Assembly: GCA_023451375.1 (NCBI GenBank)
Contig: JAEXZS010000018.1
Location: 1-35,034 of the forward strand
Direction of reading: 5' to 3'
Length of the DNA stretch: 35,034 nt
Source of the DNA: Pseudomonadota bacterium
GTDB lineage: Bacteria; Pseudomonadota; Alphaproteobacteria; Caulobacterales; Caulobacteraceae
Position numbers and translations under genes: made by a program. The first letter of the stretch is position 1, and each line of letters starts with the position of its first letter. Under the pieces are notes generated by a model, which saw only the letters and a list, made by a program, of their open reading frames with translations, made no database searches and had not been told where the DNA came from. Of the stretch, positions 15,327-22,992 are shown piece after piece.

Positions 15327-17582
15327 TTAGAAGCGCACGTTCAGCTTCAGGATCGCCTGGCGCGCCGGCGCCGGATCGGCGTGGTGCACGCCGTTCGTGC
15401 GCAGGATATACTCTTCGTCGCCCGCGTTCTGGATGTTCAGTTGCAGGCTGGCGCGGTCGGTCAGCTCATAGGCGCCGAACAGATCGATCCGCGTGTACTC
15501 CGGCGCGAAGACACGGTTGGCGCCGCCGCCGGCTCCGCCCTGGTTGCCGCCAAACCGGTCGGACACGTAATAGAGGCCGCCGCCGAGCGTCAGGCGCGGA
15601 ACAACACGGTAGGTCGTGAAAAGACTGAAGCTGTGCTCAGGCGTGTTGGCCAACTGCAGTCCCTCGAAGGCGCTGGGAACCGGCTCCCCGTCGACGATGG
15701 TGACGGCGCCGCGCACCAACTCGGAGTCCATGTAGGTGTAGCCGCCGAAAACCGTCCAGGCCGGCGTGATGTTGCCGGAAACGCCCAGTTCCAGGCCGCG
15801 CACCTCGGTCTCTCCCACCTGCTCCGACACGCCGTCATCGACGAGGACCAGGGCATTCTTGCGTAGGGTTTGGAACAACGCGCCGGACAGGGAGAGCCGC
15901 TCGCCGAACAGAGCCGCCTTCGCGCCCACCTCGTAGCTTTCAGTCTCCTCCGGATCGAGCACGCTGTTGGCGGGCGTTGGCGCGCCGTTCTGATCGCCGC
16001 CCTGGATGGTGGGCGGCGTCGAGGCGGTCGAGAAAGAGGCGTATACGCTGCTGTTCGGCGTGGGCTTGTAGACCAGACCGGCCTGGTAGTTGACGAAGTC
16101 CCATCGCGCCTCCGGGATCGCGATGCCCGCAGCATCGACACCGTCCACCGAATAGTCGTCCCACCGCACGCCCAGGTTCAGCAACCAACGCTCTCCGAAC
16201 TCGATCGAATCGAATGCATAGATGGCTGTAGTGTCGGTCGTGCTGGAGCTGACGGCGCCACGCACGATCGAGCCCGTCCATGGGTCGTTCGGATCCGGAT
16301 CATAGACCAGGGTGCAGTCGAAGCCGGTGAAGCCCGTTGGGCACGCCGTCCCTGCGGTCGTCGTGACAGCATAGGAGGCGTTGTCGTTGTCCTCGGTCGA
16401 CAACTCCAACCCGATATCGAAGTTGTGCTTGACGCCCCCGGTCCAGAAAGAGCCGTACAGGTCAGTGACGTTGGCCAGGGTCGCGGTCGGGTTCCAGCGC
16501 GATTTCAGGCCACGCTTCATCCACCACTGGTCGTCGATCAGTTTGGCTGCGCCCCCGTCGCCCGGATTGGTGACGACATAGTCGTTCAAAGTCTCGGAAT
16601 AGCGGGTGACGTTGCGGATCGCGAGGCTGTCGCTGAAGCGGTGCTCCAGCTTCAGCGTGACGCTGTCGACCTCGTTGCGCAGGAAGTCGCGCGCTTTGAG
16701 GCCGTAGAAGGTGTCGTAGGGCACGTCCAGGACGCCCGAGGCGTCGGGACGCGGCGCCGTGGCCCCGCCCAGCTTGGTGTACAGCGGGATGCCATAGTCC
16801 GGCATGGCGTCGCTGCGCAGACGGTAATAGCTGAGGGTCGCCGCTGTGTCCGTGCCGAGACCGGTCGCGAGCGACATGGCCAAGCCGTACTTCTCGAAAT
16901 CCACCGCGTCGCGGCCGGGCACGTCGCCTTCCGTCGACAGCAGGTTCAAGCGAAACGCCGTGGTGTCGTTGAAACGCCAGTTGCCGTCGATGGTGGCGCG
17001 GTAATAGCTGTCGGAGCCCAAGGCCGCGCCGACGTTGACGAAATCCGTGAGGCGGGGAGCCTTGGAACTCAGGTTGATGCTGCCGCCGCCGGAACCCCGG
17101 CCAGAATAGACGGAGTCCGGCCCCTTGATGACCTCGACCTGCTCCAGGTTGAAGACTTCACGGGACTGGCCGCCGGTATCGCGCACGCCGTCCACGAAGA
17201 TGTTGTTGCCGGAAGACTGGCCGCGGATGAACGGCCGCTCGGCCAGCGGCTGTCCGCCCTCGCCGGCTCCGAACGTGATGCCGGGCGAGTTGCGCAGCAG
17301 GTCCTCCAGGGAGGTGGCCGCGGTCTGCTGGATGATCTGTTCGGGAATGATGGTCACCGCGCGAGGCGTGTCCACCAGAGGCGCGACGAACTCGGGGCTC
17401 TCCGGCCGGCGCTGCTGGACCTGGCCATTGACGTCGATCGTGCCGAGGTTGGCCGGCTGCTGATCCTCGGCCGTGACGATCGCGCCCTCGTCCGCGGCCA
17501 GAGCGGGAGCGGCCACCAGCATGCTGGCGGCGCTGGAAACGAAGAGGAGCGCACGGAGAGAGGACGCGGGGAAGTCGGACAT
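15327..17582 (-). CDS. TonB-dependent siderophore receptor (PiuA/Fiu-like)
   Basis: This is a 751-residue outer-membrane receptor for ferric siderophores. The signal peptide (LRALLFVSSAASMLVAAPALA) is followed by a plug with the siderophore-receptor signatures TPRAVTIIPEQIIQQ, SLEDLLRNSPGITFGAGEGG, RGQSSGNNIFVDGVRD and VEVIKGPDSVYSGRGSGGG. The barrel ends with QAILKLNVRF, where the terminal Phe is the usual outer-membrane insertion signal. The ATG at 17582 is preferred over one at 17624 because it starts directly before the signal peptide and has an AAAAGG ribosome-binding sequence upstream. Catecholate specificity is inferred from the adjacent PiuC-type dioxygenase. Palindromic sites upstream (17608-17624, 17654-17674) suggest iron-responsive repression. 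Confidence 0.94.
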   Translation of the reverse strand: MSDFPASSLRALLFVSSAASMLVAAPALAADEGAIVTAEDQQPANLGTIDVNGQVQQRRPESPEFVAPLVDTPRAVTIIPEQIIQQTAATSLEDLLRNSPGITFGAGEGGQPLAERPFIRGQSSGNNIFVDGVRDTGGQSREVFNLEQVEVIKGPDSVYSGRGSGGGSINLSSKAPRLTDFVNVGAALGSDSYYRATIDGNWRFNDTTAFRLNLLSTEGDVPGRDAVDFEKYGLAMSLATGLGTDTAATLSYYRLRSDAMPDYGIPLYTKLGGATAPRPDASGVLDVPYDTFYGLKARDFLRNEVDSVTLKLEHRFSDSLAIRNVTRYSETLNDYVVTNPGDGGAAKLIDDQWWMKRGLKSRWNPTATLANVTDLYGSFWTGGVKHNFDIGLELSTEDNDNASYAVTTTAGTACPTGFTGFDCTLVYDPDPNDPWTGSIVRGAVSSSTTDTTAIYAFDSIEFGERWLLNLGVRWDDYSVDGVDAAGIAIPEARWDFVNYQAGLVYKPTPNSSVYASFSTASTPPTIQGGDQNGAPTPANSVLDPEETESYEVGAKAALFGERLSLSGALFQTLRKNALVLVDDGVSEQVGETEVRGLELGVSGNITPAWTVFGGYTYMDSELVRGAVTIVDGEPVPSAFEGLQLANTPEHSFSLFTTYRVVPRLTLGGGLYYVSDRFGGNQGGAGGGANRVFAPEYTRIDLFGAYELTDRASLQLNIQNAGDEEYILRTNGVHHADPAPARQAILKLNVRF

Positions 17583-17607
17583 AATGTTGCGACCTTTTGG
17601 TCTGATT

Positions 17608-17624
17608 TTGCGATGCGGTCGCAA
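17608..17624. promoter_or_regulatory. imperfect operator TTGCGA-N5-TCGCAA
   Basis: This inverted repeat with a five-base spacer lies 26 bases upstream of the TonB receptor start. It shares arms and spacing with the perfect palindrome at 17654-17674. Another TTGCGA half-site is at 17587-17592, four bases from the ATG. It is probably a regulator-binding site; the regulator (Fur or another) cannot be named from sequence. Confidence 0.55.
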
Positions 17625-17653
17625 TAAACAGCTTCACTTTGTCGCACAAGCAA

Positions 17654-17674
17654 AATTGCGACTTAGTCGCAATT
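17654..17674. promoter_or_regulatory. perfect 21-bp palindromic operator (Fur-like geometry)
   Basis: AATTGCGAC-TTA-GTCGCAATT is a perfect inverted repeat with nine-base arms. Its core fits the 7-1-7 geometry of Fur-type boxes (TGCGACT, one base, AGTCGCA) and sits 72 bases upstream of the siderophore receptor start. A further GTCGCA half-site at 17641-17646 lies between the two operators. Iron-dependent repression is the natural inference. Confidence 0.62.
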
Positions 17675-17744
17675 GTCCGTCACGCCCCTTCAGGACGCCT
17701 TCCGCGATCACGGCGAAAACGAGGGACCGCGATCGCTCGGCGCG

Positions 17745-18950
17745 TCAGAGCGCGACGGCTTTCATCGAGACCGCGGGATCGCGCAGCTTGCCGATGTCGA
17801 CCGGGGTGCTCTTCCCGATCATCTGCTTGCCGGCCATGAACTCCGGCGGAGCATTGATCGCCTCGACGCAGACGACACGGTCGCCTGCCAGATGAAAGAC
17901 GGCGAAGCTTCCATTGGCTGGGTCGCCGCGCACCACCTGCTGGTCGGCGTCGAACGGCAGGCCGGCGATCTGTAGCTTGAACTCATATTGGTCCGACCAG
18001 AACCACGGAACTTCCGGCGGCGGCGGCGGGCGCCCGACGATGGCTGAGGCCGCCTGTTTCGCCTGCTCCAGCGCGTTGGGCACGCTCTCCAGCCGGTGAC
18101 GCATGCCGCCGTGGACAGGGACAGGTCGTCGCGTCATGTCTCCGACGGCGAAGATGGCCGGATCGTTGGTCCGCGCCTGCTCGTCCACCACCACCCCGTC
18201 GTGGCACAGCAGGTCCGCCGACAGCGCCAGACCCTCGCAGGCCAGGGCGCCGACGCCGACCAACACGGCGTCGGCTCGCACCACCGATCCGTCGGCCAGG
18301 GTCACGCCGTCACGGGCGACCGCGACGACCTCGGCGCCGGTCAGGATCTGGACGCCCATCGCCCTGTGGCGTTCGGAGAAGAAGGCGGACAGCGGCTCCG
18401 ACGCCACCCGCGCCAGCACCCGCTCCATCCGCTCGATCACCACCACTTCGGCTCCCAGCGCGCGCGCTGAAGCCGCCGCCTCCAGCCCGACATAGCCGCC
18501 TCCCACCACAGCCAGCCGCTTGCCGGGCCCCAGCACCGCCTTCAGCCGTTCGGCGTCCTTCAGCGTCCGCAGTTCAAGCAGGTCGGGGTGGTCACCGCCG
18601 GGAACCGGCAGCTTCCGCGCCGTCGATCCGGTCGCCAGCACCAGCACGTCATAGATTTCCGACGAGCCGTCCTGAAAATCCACCCGCCTTTCGTTGGGAT
18701 CGATCGACACGGCGACGGTCGACGGCCGAAAGTCGATCTTGTGTTCGGCGTAGAAGCTCTCCGGCCGCAGGAGCAGGGCGTCGAGATCGGCCTCGCCCTT
18801 CAGCCAGGCCTTGGACAGGGGCGGTCGCTGGTACGGCGGCGAACCTTCTTCGCCGACCAGCACGATCGGACCTTCATGCCCGTACTGCCGCAGGAAGGCC
18901 GCGACGGAGCCGCCGGCGTGTCCGGCGCCGATGATCAGAACCTTGGTCAT
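17745..18950 (-). CDS. FAD-dependent NAD(P)H oxidoreductase (ferredoxin/rubredoxin reductase type)
   Basis: This 401-residue pyridine nucleotide-disulfide family flavoprotein resembles ferredoxin reductases of dioxygenase and P450 systems. It has an N-terminal FAD Rossmann motif (IIGAGHAGGSVAAFLR), SPPYQRPPLSK, the ATG motif LVLATGSTAR, a second Rossmann motif for NAD(P)H (VVGGGYVGLEAAASA), AIFAVGDMTRR for FAD, and a C-terminal reductase domain (VPWFWSDQYEFKLQIAG). There are no redox-active cysteines of the CxxC type, which fits a one-flavin ferredoxin reductase and not a disulfide reductase. No ferredoxin or oxygenase gene is adjacent, so the partner is unknown. It lies 162 bases upstream of the siderophore receptor on the same strand, and ferric-siderophore reduction is possible but speculative. 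A GTGCGC-G-GCGCAC palindrome lies at 18963-18975, near its start. Confidence 0.86.
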   Translation of the reverse strand: MTKVLIIGAGHAGGSVAAFLRQYGHEGPIVLVGEEGSPPYQRPPLSKAWLKGEADLDALLLRPESFYAEHKIDFRPSTVAVSIDPNERRVDFQDGSSEIYDVLVLATGSTARKLPVPGGDHPDLLELRTLKDAERLKAVLGPGKRLAVVGGGYVGLEAAASARALGAEVVVIERMERVLARVASEPLSAFFSERHRAMGVQILTGAEVVAVARDGVTLADGSVVRADAVLVGVGALACEGLALSADLLCHDGVVVDEQARTNDPAIFAVGDMTRRPVPVHGGMRHRLESVPNALEQAKQAASAIVGRPPPPPEVPWFWSDQYEFKLQIAGLPFDADQQVVRGDPANGSFAVFHLAGDRVVCVEAINAPPEFMAGKQMIGKSTPVDIGKLRDPAVSMKAVAL

Positions 18951-18992
18951 GCGACGCAGATAGTGCGCGGCGCACGATCTGTCTCCTACCCC

Positions 18993-19028
18993 TTGACCGT
19001 TCCATTGTTACAGCATAGTGGAACACGC
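18993..19028 (+). promoter_or_regulatory. probable promoter of the his operon, overlapped by an inverted repeat
   Basis: A TTGACC -35 element (18993-18998), a 17-base spacer and a weak TAGTGG -10 (19016-19021) precede yerC. The inverted repeat GTTCCA-N14-TGGAAC (18999-19024) occupies the spacer and the -10 element, a position suited to repression. The predicted transcript would begin close to the yerC ATG at 19029, so a leaderless or nearly leaderless message is possible. Confidence 0.45.
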
Positions 19029-19313
19029 ATGACGCAACCGCACGCTCGCGACGCTCTGTATGACGCGCTCCTGTCGATGGAGACGCGGGCAGAGATCGAC
19101 GCCTTTTTGGCCGACCTGTGCACCCCGGCGGAGCTGCGCGCCTTCGTGGAGCGCTGGCAGGTCGCGCGTCTGCTTGACGCCGGCGGCAAGTCTTATCGGG
19201 AAATCGCCGCCGAGGCGCACGCCAGCCCTACCACCGTGGTCCGCGTCGCCCGCTATCTGAAAGACATGCCGCACCAGGGCTACCGTATCGCCCTGGACCG
19301 GCTGAAAACCTGA
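19029..19313 (+). CDS. YerC/YecD family TrpR-related regulator
   Basis: This 94-residue all-helical protein belongs to the TrpR-like YerC/YecD family. The N-terminal helices (LYDALLSMETRAEIDAFL) resemble the TrpR dimerisation region. The stretch CTPAELRAFVERWQVARLLDAG leads into a helix-turn-helix with SYREIAAEAHASPTTVVRVARYL, and the final residues RLKT end the domain. It lies only 10 bases before hisG on the same strand, so it is probably the first gene of the histidine operon, and a regulatory role there is a reasonable inference. An inverted repeat overlaps its promoter. Whether the protein binds an amino acid such as histidine is unknown. The start is the first ATG that opens the conserved domain. 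Confidence 0.88.
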   Translation: MTQPHARDALYDALLSMETRAEIDAFLADLCTPAELRAFVERWQVARLLDAGGKSYREIAAEAHASPTTVVRVARYLKDMPHQGYRIALDRLKT

Positions 19314-19323
19314 GAGTTCCCAC

Positions 19324-20205
19324 ATGAGCACGGTCCAGGGACGGCTCCGCATCGCCGTTCAGAAATCCGGCCGCCTGGCCGACCGCAGCCTCGACCTGAT
19401 CCGCGACGCAGGGCTGAAATGGGTCAAGGGTCACAACGATCTGCTGTACCGGGTCGAGAACTACCCGATCGACCTGCTGCGCGTCCGCGACGACGACATC
19501 CCGACCTTCGTCGCGGACGGCGTCTGCGACCTGGGCATCGTCGGCGAGAACGTGCTGGAGGAAGGCAAGAACGGGGGAGCGAACGCCTCCGTGATCATGC
19601 CGCTGGGCTTCGGCCGCTGCACATTGAAGATCGCGACGCCGACGCCCTTCGCCTATGACGGCCCCGCCTCCCTGGAAGGGCTTCGGATCGCCACCTCCTA
19701 TCCCAGGATTCTGCGCCGCTATCTGGATGACAACGGCGTCTCGGCCGAGATCGTCACCATGCGCGGGGCCGTGGAGGTCGCGCCCCGGCTGAAGCTGGCC
19801 GCCGCCATCTGCGACTTGGTCTCCACCGGCGCGACACTGGAGGCCAACGGTCTGAAAGCCCAGGACACGGTGCTGGAAAGCCAGGCCGTGCTGATCCAAT
19901 CGCCGGTCGGCCCCGAGCCCGAGCTGGCCGAACTGCTGGACAGCGTGATCGAGCGTATGAGCGGCGTCGTCTCCTCCCAAGGCGCCAAATACGTCATGCT
20001 GAACGCCCCGCGCGCGGCCCTGGACCAGATCACGGCGATCCTGCCCGGCGCCGGATCGCCGACCGTCATGCCCCTGTCGGGTCGCGACGACGCGGTCGCT
20101 GTCCATGCTGTCTGCCAGGAAGCGGTCTTCTGGGAGACGCTGGAGAAGCTGAAGGCGGCCGGCGCCTCGGCGATACTTGTCCTGCCGATCGAGAAGATGA
20201 TGTGA
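19324..20205 (+). CDS. hisG: ATP phosphoribosyltransferase HisG, long form
   Basis: HisG catalyses the first and feedback-controlled step of histidine synthesis, joining ATP and PRPP. The 293-residue length is that of the long hexameric form, which carries its own C-terminal histidine-binding regulatory domain and needs no HisZ. Visible features are LRIAVQKSGRL, ENYPIDLLRVRDDDIP and DLGIVGENVLEE in the catalytic domains, the PRPP-binding loop around CDLVSTGATLEANGL, and the ACT-like C-terminal part (SPTVMPLSGRDDAVAVHAV). Many alphaproteobacteria use the short HisG with HisZ, so the long form is notable here. It overlaps hisD by one base (TGATG). Confidence 0.96.
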   Translation: MSTVQGRLRIAVQKSGRLADRSLDLIRDAGLKWVKGHNDLLYRVENYPIDLLRVRDDDIPTFVADGVCDLGIVGENVLEEGKNGGANASVIMPLGFGRCTLKIATPTPFAYDGPASLEGLRIATSYPRILRRYLDDNGVSAEIVTMRGAVEVAPRLKLAAAICDLVSTGATLEANGLKAQDTVLESQAVLIQSPVGPEPELAELLDSVIERMSGVVSSQGAKYVMLNAPRAALDQITAILPGAGSPTVMPLSGRDDAVAVHAVCQEAVFWETLEKLKAAGASAILVLPIEKMM

Positions 20206-21512
20206 TGAAGCGTATCGATTGGTCCGCCCTCGACGCCGCCGGCAAGAACTCGGCGCTGGCCCGTCCGGTCCGCCGCACGGCCGGCGACGTGACCGACGTG
20301 GTTCGCGCCATTCTGGACGACGTGGGCGAGCGCGGCGGCGCGGCCGTGACGGAATGGTGCGTCAAGCTGGACAAGTCGCCGCCGCGCCGCATCGCCATCA
20401 CGCCTGGAGCCATCGCCGAGGCGCGGGACGCCTTGCCGCCCGCCGACACGCGGGCCCTTCGCATGGCGGCCGACAACATTCGCGTCTTCCACCAGGCGAC
20501 CCGGCCGGAAGACACCCCCTTCATCGAGACCACGCCCGGCGTGCGGTCGAAACTGGCCTGGCGCCCCATCGCTTCGGCGGGCCTCTACATCCCAGGCGGC
20601 ACGGCGCCCCTCTTCTCCTCCCTGCTGATGCTGGCTATTCCCGCCGCGGTGGCGGGCGTGGGTCAGCGCGTCGCGGTCACGCCGCCGAACAAGGATGGAA
20701 GCGTCCACCCGGCCATGATCCTGGCCGCGGCCGAGGCCGGTCTGGACGTGATCTGGCTGATGGGCGGAGCCCAGGCCATCGCCGCGCTGACCTTCGGCGT
20801 CGAGTTGGAGGACGGAGCCATCCCCGCCTGTGACAAGCTGTTTGGCCCGGGCAACGCCTATGTGGCCGAGGCCAAGAAGCAGGCCGCAGCCCGGCCCGGC
20901 GGACCGGCCGTGGACATGCCGGCCGGCCCCTCGGAACTGATGGTCATCGTCGATCGCGACGCCGCGCCCGAGATCGCCGCCGCCGATCTGCTCAGCCAGG
21001 CCGAGCACGATGCGGACGCCCAGGTGATCCTGGTCTCCACCAGCCGCGCGACCATCGACTACATTCTGTCCGAGGTGGAGGCGCAGGTCTCGAGCCTGCC
21101 GCGCGAGGCCATCGCTCGCGCCTCGCTGGCGGAAGGCCGCGCCGTCTTGGTCCGCGATCTCGACGCCGCCTGCGAGGTCGCCAACCTCTATGGCCCCGAA
21201 CACCTGGCGCTCCAGGTCGATGATCCGGAGGCGCTAGTCCCGTCGATAAACGCCGCGGGCGCCGTCTTCGTCGGCCGGTTCGCCGCCGAGACCCTGGGCG
21301 ACTACGCCGCCGGGCCCAGCCACGTCCTGCCCACGGACGGCGGCGCCCGCACCCTGGGCGGCGTCACCACCTCCAGCTTCATGACGACCATGTCGGTCCA
21401 GTTGGTCGACGCGGGCGGCGCCCGCGCTCTGGCCCCCATAGCCGCGCGACTGGCCCGCATGGAGGGTCTGGAGGCCCACGCCCGCGCAGCGGACATGAGG
21501 GCCGACGCATGA
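20205..21512 (+). CDS. hisD: histidinol dehydrogenase HisD
   Basis: HisD is a zinc enzyme that oxidises histidinol to histidine in two NAD-dependent steps. The 435-residue product has the family motifs in order: SAGLYIPGGTAPLFSSLLM, DKLFGPGNAYVAEAKK, DMPAGPSELMVIVD, SQAEHDADAQVILVS (with zinc-ligand His), YGPEHLALQVDD, and GPSHVLPTDGGARTLGGVTTSSFM. An alternative GTG start one codon upstream (20202) would give a four-base GTGA overlap with hisG. Either start is consistent with tight translational coupling. The stop codon at 21510-21512 overlaps an ATG that opens a 20-codon small reading frame leading to the next gene. Confidence 0.97.
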   Translation: MKRIDWSALDAAGKNSALARPVRRTAGDVTDVVRAILDDVGERGGAAVTEWCVKLDKSPPRRIAITPGAIAEARDALPPADTRALRMAADNIRVFHQATRPEDTPFIETTPGVRSKLAWRPIASAGLYIPGGTAPLFSSLLMLAIPAAVAGVGQRVAVTPPNKDGSVHPAMILAAAEAGLDVIWLMGGAQAIAALTFGVELEDGAIPACDKLFGPGNAYVAEAKKQAAARPGGPAVDMPAGPSELMVIVDRDAAPEIAAADLLSQAEHDADAQVILVSTSRATIDYILSEVEAQVSSLPREAIARASLAEGRAVLVRDLDAACEVANLYGPEHLALQVDDPEALVPSINAAGAVFVGRFAAETLGDYAAGPSHVLPTDGGARTLGGVTTSSFMTTMSVQLVDAGGARALAPIAARLARMEGLEAHARAADMRADA

Positions 21513-21571
21513 CCGCGACCGCATGGATCCTCCTCCGTCACGCTTCGGTTCTCGGCGGAGAATCAAAATGA
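21509..21571 (+). CDS. possible 20-residue coupling peptide between hisD and hisC'B
   Basis: A reading frame of 20 codons (MTATAWILLRHASVLGGESK) fills the gap. Its ATG overlaps the hisD stop (ATGA at 21509-21512), and its TGA overlaps the hisC'B start codon (ATGA at 21568-21571). This geometry would let ribosomes pass from hisD to hisC'B without a gap. There is no recognisable domain, and it has no strong ribosome-binding site of its own. It may be a chance frame or a remnant of a deleted gene end. Confidence 0.3.
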   Translation: MTATAWILLRHASVLGGESK

Positions 21572-22992
21572 CTCTGCCCGCCCCCTATCCGCCGCTGGTG
21601 TCCGGCGGCGAAGGTCTGGACCGATATCCCAGCGAGCCATCCGCGCTGGCCGCCCGTATGGCCGCCGTCTACGCCGTGCCCGCGGACCAGGTGCTGCCCA
21701 TCCGAGGCCTGACGCACGGGCTGGAACTGGTCTGGCGCCTCGCCGTCCGCGAAGGCGGTTCGGTCGAGGCGCCGAGCGCCGAGCCCTACGACCGCCTTGC
21801 CGCCATTTATCCGGCGAAGGGCGCGCCGAGCGTCGTCGTCATCCGCGCCCTCGGCTCGCCCGAGGCCGTCGCCGAGGTGGCGGCCCGCGTCGCGCCCGCC
21901 CTGCTGGTGGTGGACGAGGGCCTGATCGAATTCTCCGACAGCGTCTCGGCCACTACGGTCATCGCCGACCGGTCCAACCTGGTTGTTCTGCGCAGCCTTT
22001 CCCTGGCCCATGGCCTGGCCGGGGCCCGCGTCGGCGCGGCGATCGCGCAGGCTGAAGCCCTGGGTCGCCTCGCTTCGGTCCTGGAGCCCTACGCCCTGCC
22101 CGAGCCCCTGGTCAGGCTGGCGATGCAGGCGCTCGATCCGTCGCGGATGATCGAGACCGCCGAACGGATCGCTTCGGTGCGGCGCGAGCGCGAGCGTGTG
22201 ACGCGAGAACTCGGTCGTCAGATGATCGTCGAGATCGGCGTCGGCCCCATCATCATGGTCCGCTCCGAGGACCCCGCCGCCGCACTGGCGGCATTGAAGG
22301 CTTATGGCGTCGAAGCCGATCAGTCCGGCGACCGCCTGCGCCTGCCGGTCTCGCTGAAACCTGAGATCAACGACCGGCTGCTGGCCGCCTTCGGGCTTAC
22401 GCCCGCCAAACGCCGCCCGTCCCGCACGGGCCAGGCCGTCCGCGACACGAAGGAAACCCGCATCGTCTGTGCGGTCGATCTGGACGCGGCCGGCCCTGTG
22501 ACAATCGAGACGGGCGTCGGCTTCTTCGACCATATGCTGGAGCAGATCGCGGCCCACGGTGGGTTCTCGCTGCGCCTTAAATGCGAAGGCGATCTGCACA
22601 CCGATCCGCACCACACGATCGAGGACAGCGCCATCGCGCTGGGACGGGCGCTGAAACAGGCGCTGGGCGAGCGGAAGGGTATCGCCCGCTATGGGTTCGT
22701 CCTCCCGATGGACGAGGCCGAGGCCGCTGTCTCGATTGACCTGTCGGGCCGCCCGTACCCCCTGTTCGAGGGCACGTTCGAGACGCCCTACATCGGCGAC
22801 TATCGAACCGACCTGACCGCCCACGTCTTCCGCTCCCTGGCCGAGGCGATGGGCGCCGCCGTGCACATCAAGGTCGCCGGCCAGGATGACCACCATAAGA
22901 CTGAGGCCGTCTACAAGGCTTTCGGCCGCGCCCTGCGCCAGGCCATCCGCATCGAAGGCGACGCCGTGCCCTCCACAAAGGGGGTGCTGTGA
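21568..22992 (+). CDS. hisB: fusion of degenerate HisC-like aminotransferase with HisB imidazoleglycerol-phosphate dehydratase
   Basis: This 474-residue protein has two parts. Residues 1-277 are a HisC-like (class I/II aminotransferase) domain recognisable from RYPSEPSALAARMAAVYAV, VLPIRG, LLVVDEGLIEFSD, LRSLSLAHGLAGARVG and DRLRLPVS. The PLP lysine of the SLSKA motif is Leu146, the NNPTG loop is absent, the DEAY tyrosine is Leu119, and the N-terminal NENP arm is missing, so it should not be active. Residues 291-474 are an apparently complete dehydratase: RDTKET, FFDHML (His322), PHHTIED (His348, His349, Glu352), LPMDE, DDHHKTEA (His442, His443) and the C-terminus RQAIRIEGDAVPSTKGVL, which matches gammaproteobacterial bifunctional HisB. 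The HAD phosphatase domain expected in such HisB is absent. The ATG at 21568 has GGCGGAG at good spacing and is preferred over one at 21523. hisH overlaps by four bases. Confidence 0.9.
   Translation: MTLPAPYPPLVSGGEGLDRYPSEPSALAARMAAVYAVPADQVLPIRGLTHGLELVWRLAVREGGSVEAPSAEPYDRLAAIYPAKGAPSVVVIRALGSPEAVAEVAARVAPALLVVDEGLIEFSDSVSATTVIADRSNLVVLRSLSLAHGLAGARVGAAIAQAEALGRLASVLEPYALPEPLVRLAMQALDPSRMIETAERIASVRRERERVTRELGRQMIVEIGVGPIIMVRSEDPAAALAALKAYGVEADQSGDRLRLPVSLKPEINDRLLAAFGLTPAKRRPSRTGQAVRDTKETRIVCAVDLDAAGPVTIETGVGFFDHMLEQIAAHGGFSLRLKCEGDLHTDPHHTIEDSAIALGRALKQALGERKGIARYGFVLPMDEAEAAVSIDLSGRPYPLFEGTFETPYIGDYRTDLTAHVFRSLAEAMGAAVHIKVAGQDDHHKTEAVYKAFGRALRQAIRIEGDAVPSTKGVL

Noticed and set aside
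15870..17627. Long plus-strand open frame opposite the siderophore receptor
   Set aside because: Antisense shadow of a clear TonB receptor; no recognisable motif and composition typical of third-frame reading.
21509..21571. Resemblance of ILLRHA in the small peptide to the histidine phosphatase RHG motif
   Set aside because: Twenty residues are too few, and the match is to a short, common pattern; treated as coincidence.
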